DNA of 64,000 nt from assembly GCF_039941015.1 (NCBI RefSeq), contig NZ_JBDVFI010000041.1; one strand, written 5' to 3'. A model generated the notes under the pieces. It searched no databases. It was given only the letters and a program-made list of their open reading frames with translations, and was not told the DNA's origin. Shown here piece after piece: positions 26,101-34,698 of this stretch; positions within the stretch are counted from its first letter, which is position 1, and every line of letters begins with the position of its first letter. Source of the DNA: Sedimentitalea sp039941015 (GTDB lineage: Bacteria; Pseudomonadota; Alphaproteobacteria; Rhodobacterales; Rhodobacteraceae). The translations under genes and the position numbers were made by a program.

Positions 26101-26505
26101 ATGCAATGCCGGATCGAACCAGAAACAACCCAGAGGTGCCTGATCGTCGAAGACAGCGCACACGATCAGCAGATGTTGACGCGAGCGGTGTGTTACGCCC
26201 AAAAGGACATCAGGGTTCAGATAACGAATACGCTACAGGATGCCCGGCTCGCCCTGATGCGGTTCCCGATATCGCTCATCTTGATGGAAAACACTCTTCC
26301 GGATGGCCGGGGCGTCGAACTGGCGCTTGAACTGTCTCAACACGCACGATTTCGCACCATACCGATCATCCTCGCAACGGATTGGCCTTCGCCCTTCATA
26401 TGGCACAAGGCCAATAAGGCAGGGGTGCGCCATGTCGTGGCCAAGGCTGAATTTGGCCCTGCCCTGATTCGAGATGTGCTGAATATTGGTCGGGTTTATG
26501 GATAG
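26101..26505 (+). CDS. stand-alone receiver-domain protein with Glu at the phospho-acceptor site
   Basis: This 134-residue CheY-like protein starts at ATG 26101, after a GGGGA stretch. The acidic pocket is VEDS (Glu17, Asp18), and the conserved Thr (ILATDW, T93) and Lys (VVAKAEF, K115) are present. The phospho-acceptor position holds Glu63 (LMENTLPDG) rather than Asp, which would not be phosphorylated normally and may mimic a constantly active state. There is no output domain. A 7-bp stem (ACGGTTG / CAACCGT, 26054-26088) lies directly upstream. No kinase is adjacent. Confidence 0.8.
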   Translation: MQCRIEPETTQRCLIVEDSAHDQQMLTRAVCYAQKDIRVQITNTLQDARLALMRFPISLILMENTLPDGRGVELALELSQHARFRTIPIILATDWPSPFIWHKANKAGVRHVVAKAEFGPALIRDVLNIGRVYG

Positions 26506-26855
26506 CTATTCCACAATTTTTTCTTTGAAGCATATTCAATAGGCAAGACAATCATCCTGCATTTGGAGTTTTATCCGAAAGCCCATTGTCTATTCTCTGG
26601 CATTTAGATGCGCAGCCCAACGCTTAAAAGACAGCTGGCGCGGGGATTTCACCAAGACTGAATGAGATTTCGACACTCTGACAGGACCCATGCGGTACGC
26701 AACCGATCAACTTATGCGACACTTACTGCCCATGGATCGGGCCAAAGTGACCAAGACGACACCATTTTTCTTAACCATTTTTTACAATGGCTTACTTTTC
26801 TCCGCACTATGCTGTACCTCATAGGTGTACGTACCAGCAAACATGTCGATGACCT
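26506..26855. other. A+T-richer intergenic region upstream of the Hint-domain gene
   Basis: These 350 bases contain several T-rich tracts (26513-26524, 26764-26784) and a GTACGTAC palindrome inside GGTGTACGTACC near 26825-26836. The open frame at 26662-26928 has no ribosome binding site and overlaps the next gene, so I reject it. This is presumably the promoter of the Hint gene. Confidence 0.4.
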
Positions 26856-27845
26856 ATGCCCACAACCTATACAGATCAATTTTGGACGCTTGACCCCTTT
26901 GCCCCGCCCGGCACGGGAACGCTTCTGACTGTCAGTGTCTATGACATCATAGATCAGAACGACGACGGATTCCTGACCGGGTCCGGCGGTGACAGTATTA
27001 ATGGCATTGATATTACCGAAACCTATCTGGGCGATACCGTAACGGTCGTGATCGATGGCGCTCCTGTTACCATTACCGGCGCAACGTTCTATCTTGCCAA
27101 CGGTACGCAGGTATTTACGCCGACCGACGGCAGTGTATTGCAGGATGCAATTATCAGCGTCGCAACCGGCGTCCCCAGCCAGTCGCCGATTCCGATCGCT
27201 GACCTCGCACCGCCCTGTTTCGTGAACGATACGCTGATCTCAACGCCAAGCGGGCAGCGCAAGGTTCAGGATCTTCGACCCGGCGACATGGTTAACGATA
27301 GTGATGGAACGCCGTTGGTGCTGCGTTCAGTAATGAGTCGTTCGATTTCGACGAACGAACTTCGCGCCTACCCTAAGCTGCGCCCGGTCCGCATTTGTGC
27401 GGGGGCTTTGGGCAATGGGTTGCCTCATCGTGACCTTCTGGTGTCGCGTCAGCATCGCATGCTGGTCGCTTCGAAAATCGTTGAACGCATGTTCGGTGCC
27501 AACGAGGTTCTGATCCCGGCAATCAAACTTACCGCGCTGCCCGGCATCTATACGGACGACACGGTCGAGACTCTGGAATACTTCCACCTCCTGTTTGCCA
27601 AGCACGAAGTGATTCTCGCCGAATCAGCCCCGACCGAGAGCCTGTATCTCGGACGCGAAGCGCTCAAATCCGTTTCGGAAGCGGCAAGGCAGGAAATCTA
27701 CGCGATTTTTCCTGAACTCAACGAAACCGAGACGGATCCAATCCCAGCCAGACCGATCCCGTCAGGCAGGCGCCAGAAAAAGCTGGTAGAGCGCCACGCC
27801 GCCAACGAACAGCCGCTTTTACAGTCCGACTTGGTTCGCCACTGA
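26856..27845 (+). CDS. Hint-domain (Hedgehog/intein-like) protein
   Basis: In this 329-residue protein an N-terminal ~115-residue part, acidic and Gly/Asp/Thr-rich, precedes a Hint_2 domain that begins CFVNDTLISTPSG (Cys121) followed by VQDLRPGDMV. SRQHRMLV fits the conserved His block. Such proteins are common in Rhodobacteraceae, often with RTX-like secretion features; the Hint fold can drive self-cleavage at the Cys. No signal peptide is seen. The C-terminus is basic. It is convergent with the next gene, only 10 bp away. Confidence 0.82.
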   Translation: MPTTYTDQFWTLDPFAPPGTGTLLTVSVYDIIDQNDDGFLTGSGGDSINGIDITETYLGDTVTVVIDGAPVTITGATFYLANGTQVFTPTDGSVLQDAIISVATGVPSQSPIPIADLAPPCFVNDTLISTPSGQRKVQDLRPGDMVNDSDGTPLVLRSVMSRSISTNELRAYPKLRPVRICAGALGNGLPHRDLLVSRQHRMLVASKIVERMFGANEVLIPAIKLTALPGIYTDDTVETLEYFHLLFAKHEVILAESAPTESLYLGREALKSVSEAARQEIYAIFPELNETETDPIPARPIPSGRRQKKLVERHAANEQPLLQSDLVRH

Positions 27846-27855
27846 CACGGCCCCG

Positions 27856-28716
27856 CTACTCCGCAGCCAGCGGAACCCTGTCATACCCGATGGATGCGAT
27901 CTCGGCGATCACACCGCGCATGATTGCGCGAAATGCATCAAAATCGGCGTTCGGGCGAATACGTCGTTCATCCATATAAAGCGCCCGGTCGATTTCGATC
28001 TGCACCGCGTGCTGACGGCGCGACGGTCGACCATAGGCTTGCGCCACATACGCCCCTGCAAACGGCGCATTTCGCGCAACCCGCAAGCCAGCCGCAGCAA
28101 AGGCCGCTTCGATCCGGTCGACGATTTCGCCATCCGCCGCGGCCCCGAATCTGTCACCCAGCACAATTTCCGGAGAGTGACCGCGTGAACGCGCCGCACC
28201 ATCCATCGCTTCATGCGGCATGGAATGGCAATCGACGAGAATCGCCTGCCCAAAGTTCAAATGTGCCGATTCGAGCAATCGCTGGATCGCGTTGTGATAG
28301 GGCCGCCAATACCGGTCGATTCGGAACCGCACCTCACCCATCGTCAGCTTGCCAGCATAAATCGCCCGCCCGTTTGACACCACGCGCGGAATCACCCCCA
28401 AACCCGAAGCCACGCGCGGGTTCTGCCCTCGCCGGATGGCCCCGAGAATCAGCGCAGGGTCAAGCTCGTCCGGGCTGCGGTTCAGATCCACATAGGCGCG
28501 CGGCACCCCTGCAACCAGCAGAGGCGCTCCAAATTCCGGCGCTGAATCGACCAGATCATGCACAAAGGCATCTTCGGATGATCGAATCGCCACCTGATCC
28601 AGAATACTCTGGCTGAGGAACTCGGGCGGATAGGTAGCGGCACTGTGCGGCGACGCAAATACGACGCTGGACAGGCGTTGTTCCGGTTCGGTCAGATGAA
28701 AGGGCGGATGGTCCAT
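27856..28716 (-). CDS. N-formylglutamate amidohydrolase
   Basis: This 286-residue protein matches the FGase family, which hydrolyses N-formyl-L-glutamate in histidine breakdown. Visible motifs are ASPHSAATYP at the N-terminus, DLNRSPDELDP, ILVDCHSMPH (metal-binding His/Asp) and the C-terminal VQIEIDRALYMDE. No hut genes are nearby, so the actual substrate (formyl-Glu or another N-acyl amino acid) is open. It starts at ATG 28714-28716. Confidence 0.87.
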   Translation of the reverse strand: MDHPPFHLTEPEQRLSSVVFASPHSAATYPPEFLSQSILDQVAIRSSEDAFVHDLVDSAPEFGAPLLVAGVPRAYVDLNRSPDELDPALILGAIRRGQNPRVASGLGVIPRVVSNGRAIYAGKLTMGEVRFRIDRYWRPYHNAIQRLLESAHLNFGQAILVDCHSMPHEAMDGAARSRGHSPEIVLGDRFGAAADGEIVDRIEAAFAAAGLRVARNAPFAGAYVAQAYGRPSRRQHAVQIEIDRALYMDERRIRPNADFDAFRAIMRGVIAEIASIGYDRVPLAAE

Positions 28717-28863
28717 TGAGTCTCCTCGTGCACTTCAACATAAACCGGAAAACTCTCTTGCCAAAAGCCCTTGATCACACTGACGACTCCTTTTATAGAC
28801 CCCGCTACCGGCGCGGGTTTCCGCGCCCCATTTATTTGGGGCAGGGATCGCGCAGGTATTCAT

Positions 28864-28938
28864 GGGCGCTTAGCTCAGCGGTAGAGCACTTCGTTGACAT
28901 CGAAGGGGTCACAAGTTCGAACCTTGTAGTGCCCACCA
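28864..28938 (+). tRNA. tRNA-Val (anticodon GAC)
   Basis: A 75-base cloverleaf. Acceptor GGGCGCT pairs with AGTGCCC, followed by discriminator A and encoded CCA. The D-loop is AGCTCAGCGGTAGAGC. The anticodon stem CTTCG/CGAAG encloses loop TTGACAT with GAC. The T-arm contains GTTCGAA. Confidence 0.96.
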
Positions 28939-29016
28939 TGAATTCACTGTCCCGGAAATCTCCGGGGCACCCGCAACAGAGGCGCTGGCCCGCGCCGCAG
29001 GAACAGGAGAAGGACC

Positions 29017-29142
29017 ATGAAGGTCAGAAACTCGCTCCGCTCGCTCAAGAACCGGCATCGTGATTGCCGTGTTGTGCGTCGCAAAGGCCGCGTCTACGTG
29101 ATCAACAAGACGCAGCGCCGGTTCAAAGCCCGTCAGGGCTAA
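29017..29142 (+). CDS. rpmJ: 50S ribosomal protein L36
   Basis: This 41-residue, very basic protein begins MKVRNSLRSLKNRHRDCRVV and ends FKARQG. It matches the longer L36 form that has lost most zinc-binding Cys residues; only one Cys remains. AGGAGAAGG lies just upstream of ATG 29017. The gene is short and easily missed. It follows tRNA-Val by 78 bp and ends at a strong terminator. Confidence 0.95.
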   Translation: MKVRNSLRSLKNRHRDCRVVRRKGRVYVINKTQRRFKARQG

Positions 29143-29163
29143 GAACTGTCTAGGCAATAAAAT

Positions 29164-29192
29164 AAACCGCGTCTTTTCAGACGCGGTTTTTT
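29164..29192 (+). terminator. rho-independent terminator of rpmJ
   Basis: AAACCGCGTC (29164-29173) pairs with GACGCGGTTT (29180-29189), followed by further T. It lies 21 bases after the rpmJ stop. Confidence 0.92.
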
Positions 29193-29228
29193 GTTGTGCG
29201 CTACGCCCGTCAGGGCATCACAAACATT

Positions 29229-30484
29229 TCAGCCATAGCGCGCCGCCGTGAGGCCATCAAATGAGATCTCGGGCTTTTGGCCTAGCACGACATCGGCGAC
29301 GGCGCGGCCCGACCCACAGGCCATGGTCCAGCCCAACGTTCCATGCCCGGTATTCAGATACAGATTGTCAAACCGGGTTTCGCCCAGAACGGGCGTGCCA
29401 TCCGGTGTCATCGGCCGCAGCCCGGTCCAGCCTTCTGCCTGCGACAGATCACCCCCTTTGGGAAACAGATCGCCAATCACGTGTTTCACGGTATCCGTCG
29501 CATGGGGGCCAAGACGGTTGCTATACCCGGCGATCTCGGCAGTGCCCGCGACCCGGATGCGGTCGCCAAGGCGGGTAATGGCCACCTTGTGCGTTTCATC
29601 CATGATGGTCGATTGCGGCGCCATCGCATCATCCGTCACCGGCAGCGTCACAGAGTAACCTTTGACCGGATAGACCGGCAGCCGAATCCCAATGGGTTTC
29701 AGCAGTCCCGGCGCATAGCTGCCCAAAGCGCAGACATATTTGTCGCCTGTGATCCGCCCTGCAAGCTCGGTATCGACACCGACCACCTTGCCATTTTCCA
29801 ACGCGATGCGCGGATCGACTGACCGTACTGAAATTGCACGCCCAACTCCGCTGCCTTTTCGGCCAGCGCGATGGTGAACAACCGACAATCCCCGGTTCGG
29901 TCCGCAGTCAAACGCAACCCGCCGACGAATTTGTTACGTACTTCGGCGAGCGCCGGTTCAACCTCGATACAGGCATCCCGCCCCAATTCTTCGAACGGGC
30001 TGTCAAATTCGGCAAGAATCTCCTGATCGGCGCGTGAACCTTTCATCTGCTTGGCCGTGCGGAACAACTGCAATGTGCCTTGCGCCCGACCGTCATATTC
30101 GATCCCTGTCTCGGAAATCAGGTCCGGCATCACATCGCGGCTATAGTTGGAAACACGCACCATCCGGGACTTGTTGACCCGATAGCGTTCATCGGTGCAA
30201 TTGCTCAGCATCTGAACGCACCATTTCCACATGGTCGGGCTGATCAACGGCCAGATAAACAGCGGTCGGCGCTTCATGAACAGCCACTTTATCGCCTTGA
30301 CCGGCACGCCCGGTGCCGCCCAGGGAGAGGTCATGCCATAAGACAGTTCTCCGGCATTGGCATAACTCGTCTCAAGCCCCGGTCCGGCCTGACGGTCCAG
30401 AACAACGACTTCGGCTCCGGCGCGCGCCAGATAATATGCCGTCGTCACCCCAATTACGCCCGCACCCATCACCACAATTTTCAT
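29229..30484 (-). pseudogene. dadA: D-amino acid dehydrogenase with a frameshift
   Basis: Two overlapping minus-strand frames together give one DadA-type flavoenzyme of ~418 residues. The first runs from ATG 30484 (MKIVVMGAGVIGVTTAYYLA, FAD-binding GxGxxG) to the FQYGQSI region; the second resumes at LENGKVVGVDTELAG and ends with the FAD-contact GHGTLGWTMACGSG. The switch lies at about 29800-29816 and needs one missing base. The protein would oxidise D-alanine and other D-amino acids at the membrane. It could be a true pseudogene or a sequencing error in the GCGATGCGCGG stretch. The rest looks well preserved, so loss, if real, is recent. Confidence 0.85.
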
Positions 30485-30600
30485 GTTCACCACCAAGTCT
30501 GCCTCAGAATTCAATCTGAGCACAAAGGCGCAGCATTACCAATCGTAAACATCATGTAAGCGGCGGGATGCAGGCCGTTGCGACCGAGAGACAAACAAAA

Positions 30601-30619
30601 TCCGAGTATTTCACTCGGA
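30601..30619. repeat. short hairpin between dadA and the iron-binding-protein gene
   Basis: TCCGAGT (30601-30607) pairs perfectly with ACTCGGA (30613-30619) over a 5-base loop. It lies upstream of both divergent genes. It could be a leader hairpin or an operator. Confidence 0.4.
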
Positions 30620-30650
30620 AACTGGTTGCATCCCGTCTCAAATTCTTTAA

Positions 30651-30665
30651 TTGACTAATTCAGTC
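30651..30665. promoter_or_regulatory. candidate iron-responsive operator upstream of fbpA
   Basis: TTGACT-AATTC-AGTC forms a near-palindrome (TGACT/AGTCG, 4 of 5 arm bases paired) 45 bp before the start of the ferric-iron-binding protein gene. Alphaproteobacteria use TGA-N9-TCA-like sites for iron control (RirA, Irr or IscR-type). Its identity is inferred from position and symmetry. Confidence 0.35.
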
Positions 30666-30709
30666 GGGAACAGCCCGAAACCGAGTACAATCTGACAGGA
30701 AATTGCTTC

Positions 30710-31726
30710 ATGCTGAAATCATCCACCTGCATCACGGCCGCCCTGCTCGCCACAATGGCCAGCACAGCCAGCGCTGACGGCGAGCTGAACCTCTATTCCT
30801 CCCGTCACTATGATACAGACGAACGGCTGTATTCCGATTTTGAAGAATCCACCGGCATCACCATCAACCGCATCGAAGGCAAGGCCGACGAACTGATCGC
30901 CCGGATGCAGGCCGAAGGTGCAAATTCCCCTGCCGACGTGCTGCTGACTGTGGATACATCGCGGCTCAAGCGGGCCAAGGACGCCGGTGTGCTGCAGCCA
31001 ACCGACAGCGCCGTGCTCGAAGCGCGCGTTCCCGGCTATCTTCAGGATGCCGACAACCAATGGTTCGGTTTTTCGCAACGCTCGCGCATCATCTACTATG
31101 ACAAGGCCGACGTGACCGAGCCTCCTCTGACTTATGCCGATCTGGCCGATCCAAAGTACAAGGGCCTTGTGTGTATCCGCTCGTCTTCGAACACATACAA
31201 CCAGACCCTGTTGGCCTCGATCATCACCCACACCGACGAGGAAACGGCCAAGGCATGGGCACAGGGCGTCGTCGACAACATGGCACGCGAGCCACAGGGC
31301 GGCGACACCGACCAGCTGCGGGGAATCGTGTCGGGTGAATGCGACATCGCCGTTGCCAATACCTATTACTTTGCCCGTTCGATCCGCAAAGACGTGGACG
31401 GCCTGTCCGCCGAACGCGACATGATCGGCTGGGTGTTCCCGTCGCAGGATGCGGAAGGCGCGCATATGAACCTGTCGGGCGGCGGTATCGCAGCCAATGC
31501 CCCCAACCACGACAACGCCGTCAAGTTCCTTGAATACCTGGCGAGCGATCAGGCACAGGAGTATTTCTCGGCTGGCAACGATGAATATCCCGCCGTTCCC
31601 GGTGTGGGCCTGTCGCCAGCGATTGCCGCGCTCGGCTTTTTCAAGCCCGACGATATCGACCTGTCGGATGTGGCCGAGAACATCCCTGCGGCCCAGCGAA
31701 TCTTTAACGAGGTGAACTGGAAGTAA
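30710..31726 (+). CDS. fbpA: ferric-iron ABC transporter substrate-binding protein
   Basis: This 338-residue periplasmic binding protein has a signal peptide of about 22 residues ending TASA. After it come ELNLYSSRHYDTDERLY and later the Tyr pair NTYYFARS that ligates Fe(III) in the FbpA/FutA family, plus ISGGGIAANAP-like C-terminal architecture. It would feed iron to an FbpB permease, and one lies at 34.7-36.4 kb on the opposite strand. ABC ATPase fbpC is not in this window. It is divergent from dadA, with a possible iron operator. Confidence 0.92.
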   Translation: MLKSSTCITAALLATMASTASADGELNLYSSRHYDTDERLYSDFEESTGITINRIEGKADELIARMQAEGANSPADVLLTVDTSRLKRAKDAGVLQPTDSAVLEARVPGYLQDADNQWFGFSQRSRIIYYDKADVTEPPLTYADLADPKYKGLVCIRSSSNTYNQTLLASIITHTDEETAKAWAQGVVDNMAREPQGGDTDQLRGIVSGECDIAVANTYYFARSIRKDVDGLSAERDMIGWVFPSQDAEGAHMNLSGGGIAANAPNHDNAVKFLEYLASDQAQEYFSAGNDEYPAVPGVGLSPAIAALGFFKPDDIDLSDVAENIPAAQRIFNEVNWK

Positions 31727-31752
31727 CCTCGCACAACCCTTGCGAGCAGTGG

Positions 31753-31787
31753 CGGGTGCAAGGGTCAACCTTGCGCCCGTTTTCTTT
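31753..31787 (+). terminator. rho-independent terminator of fbpA
   Basis: CGGGTGCAAGG (31753-31763) pairs with CCTTGCGCCCG (31769-31779), one G-T pair, followed by TTTTCTTT. It lies 26 bases after the fbpA stop, so no other gene belongs to this transcript. Confidence 0.9.
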
Positions 31788-31980
31788 GCGAGTTCTGCCA
31801 GAATCTGCCTCATGCATGGATTCTTTCGAGCAGTTCTGTCAAAATAAGGTATGGAAGACCCGTATACGGAGCAGCCACAAACTGTGGCAAATTGCGCAGA
31901 GTTGACGAGTTACAAATCGACTTCGAATTCCCTGCGGGCAAGGCCCGTACCACTTTAGACTAGATCAGGATCTCCTCCAG

Positions 31981-32874
31981 ATGCCTCTTGCCTGTGTTCT
32001 GATATCTGACATTACCGGCAGTACCCAACTGTACGAAACCGCAAGCAATCAAACCGCGCTTGAGCAGGTCAGCAAGGTACTGGCGCGGATGCGGCAGATT
32101 ATCGAATCCACCGGGGGCAAATGCGTCAAATCTCAGGGTGACGACGTTCTCAGCTTTTTTGAATCGTCCGAACAGGCGTTTCAGGCCGCATGGGCGATGC
32201 TCAATGAAAGCTGGCCAGCAGGGCTGTCGGTGCATGTCGGCACCTATTTCGGCGAGATTCTCAATCACGAGAACGACATTTACGGCAGCGCGGTCAACAC
32301 GGCGGCGCGACTGTCATCGCTGGCCAAGCCCGGCGAGATCCTTGTGGGCGACCGTGGGTATGATGACCTGACGCCCGAAAGCAAAGCCCGATTGCTGATG
32401 ATCGGAGAGATCCAGTTGCGCGGCAAGGCCAACCCGACGCGCGTCTATTCCTGTTCGGTGACCGAACTTAGTGAACAGACCGTGATATTTGGGGGCGCGA
32501 ACAAGGAACGTGCCCGAGGTACTGAACTGGCCGATTTGCAATTAAACGGCAAAACTTGGCAGATCAGCGAAGGCGAAAGCCTGACGATAGGGCGGTCTGC
32601 GGATTGCGATATTGTCCTGAAACCGGCATGGGTTTCGCGCAAGCACGCCGCCTTGTCTATCCGCCGTGGACAACTCGAGTTCACCGATCACAGCAGTTCC
32701 GGAAGCCTGATCCGCATGGCCAATGGCAGCGAAGTGGCGCTGCACCGTCGCGCCACGCTCCTCAATGGCAGCGGCTCAATCCTTTTGGGGCCACGCACCC
32801 ATATTGACGATGACTGCTGTATCCAATTCACGACCCACGACCTTGCACTGATGCAAACCAAGCAAGCGGTCTGA
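31981..32874 (+). CDS. class III adenylate/guanylate cyclase with C-terminal FHA domain
   Basis: In this 297-residue protein, residues 1-165 form a class III nucleotide cyclase: metal-binding Asp10 (LISDITGSTQ), the second metal Asp in KSQGDDVLSFF, and the transition-state Asn/Arg in VNTAARLSSLAKPGEI. Residues ~175-290 form an FHA phosphothreonine-binding domain (ESLTIGRSADCDIVL, VSRKHAALSI). No transmembrane helix is seen, so it is cytosolic. The layout suggests cAMP synthesis or docking controlled by Ser/Thr phosphorylation. AGGATCTCCTC upstream is only partly like a ribosome binding site. Confidence 0.85.
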   Translation: MPLACVLISDITGSTQLYETASNQTALEQVSKVLARMRQIIESTGGKCVKSQGDDVLSFFESSEQAFQAAWAMLNESWPAGLSVHVGTYFGEILNHENDIYGSAVNTAARLSSLAKPGEILVGDRGYDDLTPESKARLLMIGEIQLRGKANPTRVYSCSVTELSEQTVIFGGANKERARGTELADLQLNGKTWQISEGESLTIGRSADCDIVLKPAWVSRKHAALSIRRGQLEFTDHSSSGSLIRMANGSEVALHRRATLLNGSGSILLGPRTHIDDDCCIQFTTHDLALMQTKQAV

Positions 32875-32979
32875 CTCGCTCTGCCAGTCTCCCGTTCACT
32901 TTGGCATAGCGTCCGATGACGATTTCCGGTTTGCCTCGCCACGCCGCTGCGCTAGGGCTGCGGTAGTCAGGAGGGGCCA

Positions 32980-33075
32980 ATGTCAGAGTTTACAACCATC
33001 ACCACGATCACAGTGATTTCCGCCGTTCGGGACGGTGCAGATTTCCAGCGTGCCAGCAAGGTACGCCAATCATGA
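32980..33075 (+). CDS. small ORF (31 codons) coupled to cobW
   Basis: ATG 32980 has a strong GGAGG ribosome binding site 6-7 bases upstream and encodes a 31-residue peptide starting MSEFTTITTITVISAVRDGA and ending SKVRQS. Its TGA overlaps the next ATG (ATGA, 33072-33075). The good ribosome site and the overlap argue for real translation, as a leader peptide or a small partner of the CobW GTPase. I do not recognise the sequence. Confidence 0.55.
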   Translation: MSEFTTITTITVISAVRDGADFQRASKVRQS

Positions 33076-33935
33076 CTGCGTCGCTGCCCCTCACCATTGT
33101 CAGCGGCTATCTCGGCGCGGGCAAGACCACGCTGATCAACCGACTTCTTGCCGAGGATCACGGGATACGCCTGATGGTCATTGTAAACGATTTTGGCGCG
33201 ATCAACATCGACAAGGCGCTGATCAAGACGCGGGGCGATGACACGATCGCCCTGACCAATGGCTGTGTCTGCTGCACCATGGGCACAGATTTGACCATGG
33301 CGCTTAACGATGTCCTCGACCGGGACGACCGGCCCGATCACCTGATCATCGAGGCCAGCGGTATTGCTGACCCGGCGGCGATTGCCAGCGCCGCCATCGC
33401 GGAACCGGAACTCAGCTATGCCGGGATCATCACATTGGTCGATGCACAGAATATCGAGGGTCTGCTCAACGATCACTTGATTGCCCCGCAGGTCACACAA
33501 CAGATATCTGCGGCCGATCTGGTGCTGCTGACCAAAACTGACGCCGCGGCGCCTGCCCTTCTTGACCGACTCGCCACGATGCGCGCGCGATCACCCGCGG
33601 TGCTGGACGACACCCCCCTCGCCCCGCTTCTGTTTGATATCGTGCCTCTGCCTCAAGGCCGCAGTACCGCCCCGCACCCGGCCTATGCAAACTGGCAGCA
33701 TGACAGCGACATGGTTCTCGACCGCAGGGCCATGGGCGACAAACTCGCCAATCGCCCGCATGGGCTCTACCGTCTCAAGGGATTCATTCAGACAGATGAT
33801 GGCGGATACGAAGTCCACGTCGTGGGCCAATTCGTCAAAGCCAAACGTGTCCAAACCGACCGCACCACGCTGGTCGGTCTCGGACCGGCTGCCCGTATCA
33901 GCAGGGATGAAATAGAAACCTGGTGGTGCGCATGA
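33072..33935 (+). CDS. CobW/COG0523-family GTPase (metal chaperone)
   Basis: This 287-residue G3E GTPase has Walker A GYLGAGKTT (residues 12-20), the metal-binding CxCC motif GCVCC (Cys65, 67, 68) and the nucleotide-specificity region LLTKTD. A CobW C-terminal domain follows. COG0523 proteins deliver Zn, Co or other metals to target enzymes. No cobalamin gene is adjacent, so a zinc or general metallochaperone role is as likely. Its start overlaps the 31-codon ORF as ATGA. No Zur-type site could be picked out. Confidence 0.88.
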   Translation: MTASLPLTIVSGYLGAGKTTLINRLLAEDHGIRLMVIVNDFGAINIDKALIKTRGDDTIALTNGCVCCTMGTDLTMALNDVLDRDDRPDHLIIEASGIADPAAIASAAIAEPELSYAGIITLVDAQNIEGLLNDHLIAPQVTQQISAADLVLLTKTDAAAPALLDRLATMRARSPAVLDDTPLAPLLFDIVPLPQGRSTAPHPAYANWQHDSDMVLDRRAMGDKLANRPHGLYRLKGFIQTDDGGYEVHVVGQFVKAKRVQTDRTTLVGLGPAARISRDEIETWWCA

Positions 33936-34088
33936 AGCATTCTCTGAACATTGCAAAATTGATCGCGGGAAAAGTCCGAATTCAACACTCTACAAAGTTG
34001 TTTCCAGTCCGTTTGCGCCATATCAAGGCGCCAGGCGCCAAAGCGCGCCAATACTAGATCTCAGATCTCAATCAATGGGGACATCACC

Positions 34089-34571
34089 ATGAAAATCTCG
34101 ACCGCCATGCTGAAGACCGGACTCGCCAGCAGCGCCATCGTCCTATCGCTTGCCACATCGGCACTTGCGAATGAAAACACCCAGCAAGGTGTTCTGAAAT
34201 GCGATGTCGAGGGCGGCGTCGGCATGTTGCTCGGCTCCAAGAAAGACATGACCTGCGTTTTCACAAAAAATGACGGAACCGTCGAAAACTATACCGGTCG
34301 CGTTCTGACCATCGGTGTTGATATCGGCGTGACCAAAGACAGCCACATCACCTGGGCGGTTCTGGCACCTTCGGGTGACAACGAAGTCGGTGCGCTGGCC
34401 GGGAGCTATGATGGCGTCAAGGCCGAAGCAACCGTTGCAGGCGGCGTCGGTGCCAACGTTCTCGTCAGCGCCGGAAACCAATTCACGCTTCAGCCGATCA
34501 GCGTACAAACGCAAAAGGGCCTCAACGTTGCAGCGGGCTTTGGTTCGATCAAACTCGAATACGCAAAATAG
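34089..34571 (+). CDS. DUF992 family secreted protein
   Basis: This 160-residue protein has a signal peptide ending TSALAN. The mature part shows the DUF992 pattern: GVLKCDVEGGVGMLLGS, CVFTKNDG, GVDIGVTK, GALAGSYDGV, VAGGVGANVLVS and a closing GLNVAAG. The Gly-rich beta repeats suggest a small outer-membrane-associated beta barrel or sheet protein. Function is unknown. GGGGACATCACC precedes ATG 34089, and a strong terminator follows, so it is a single-gene transcript. Confidence 0.88.
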   Translation: MKISTAMLKTGLASSAIVLSLATSALANENTQQGVLKCDVEGGVGMLLGSKKDMTCVFTKNDGTVENYTGRVLTIGVDIGVTKDSHITWAVLAPSGDNEVGALAGSYDGVKAEATVAGGVGANVLVSAGNQFTLQPISVQTQKGLNVAAGFGSIKLEYAK

Positions 34572-34600
34572 AGTCCAGATTTTACTTCAGAACGCCAGAC

Positions 34601-34630
34601 ACGGCGCCCTTGCAAAAGGGCGCCGTTTTT
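34601..34630 (+). terminator. rho-independent terminator of the DUF992 gene
   Basis: ACGGCGCCCTT (34601-34611) pairs perfectly with AAGGGCGCCGT (34616-34626) over GCAA, then TTTT. It lies 30 bases after the stop. Confidence 0.93.
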
Positions 34631-34698
34631 CTGCGTCAGGGCTTTAACTTGATATGGGGCCCACAATCTAATGCGTTGAAACCTGTGATGCTCGTTGC

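Noticed and set aside
30719..31813. 364-codon open frame on the minus strand
   Set aside because: It is antisense to fbpA, which has a clear signal peptide and family motifs.
32060..32371. Alternative frame inside the cyclase gene
   Set aside because: Out of frame with the cyclase-FHA motifs and Arg/Ser-rich.
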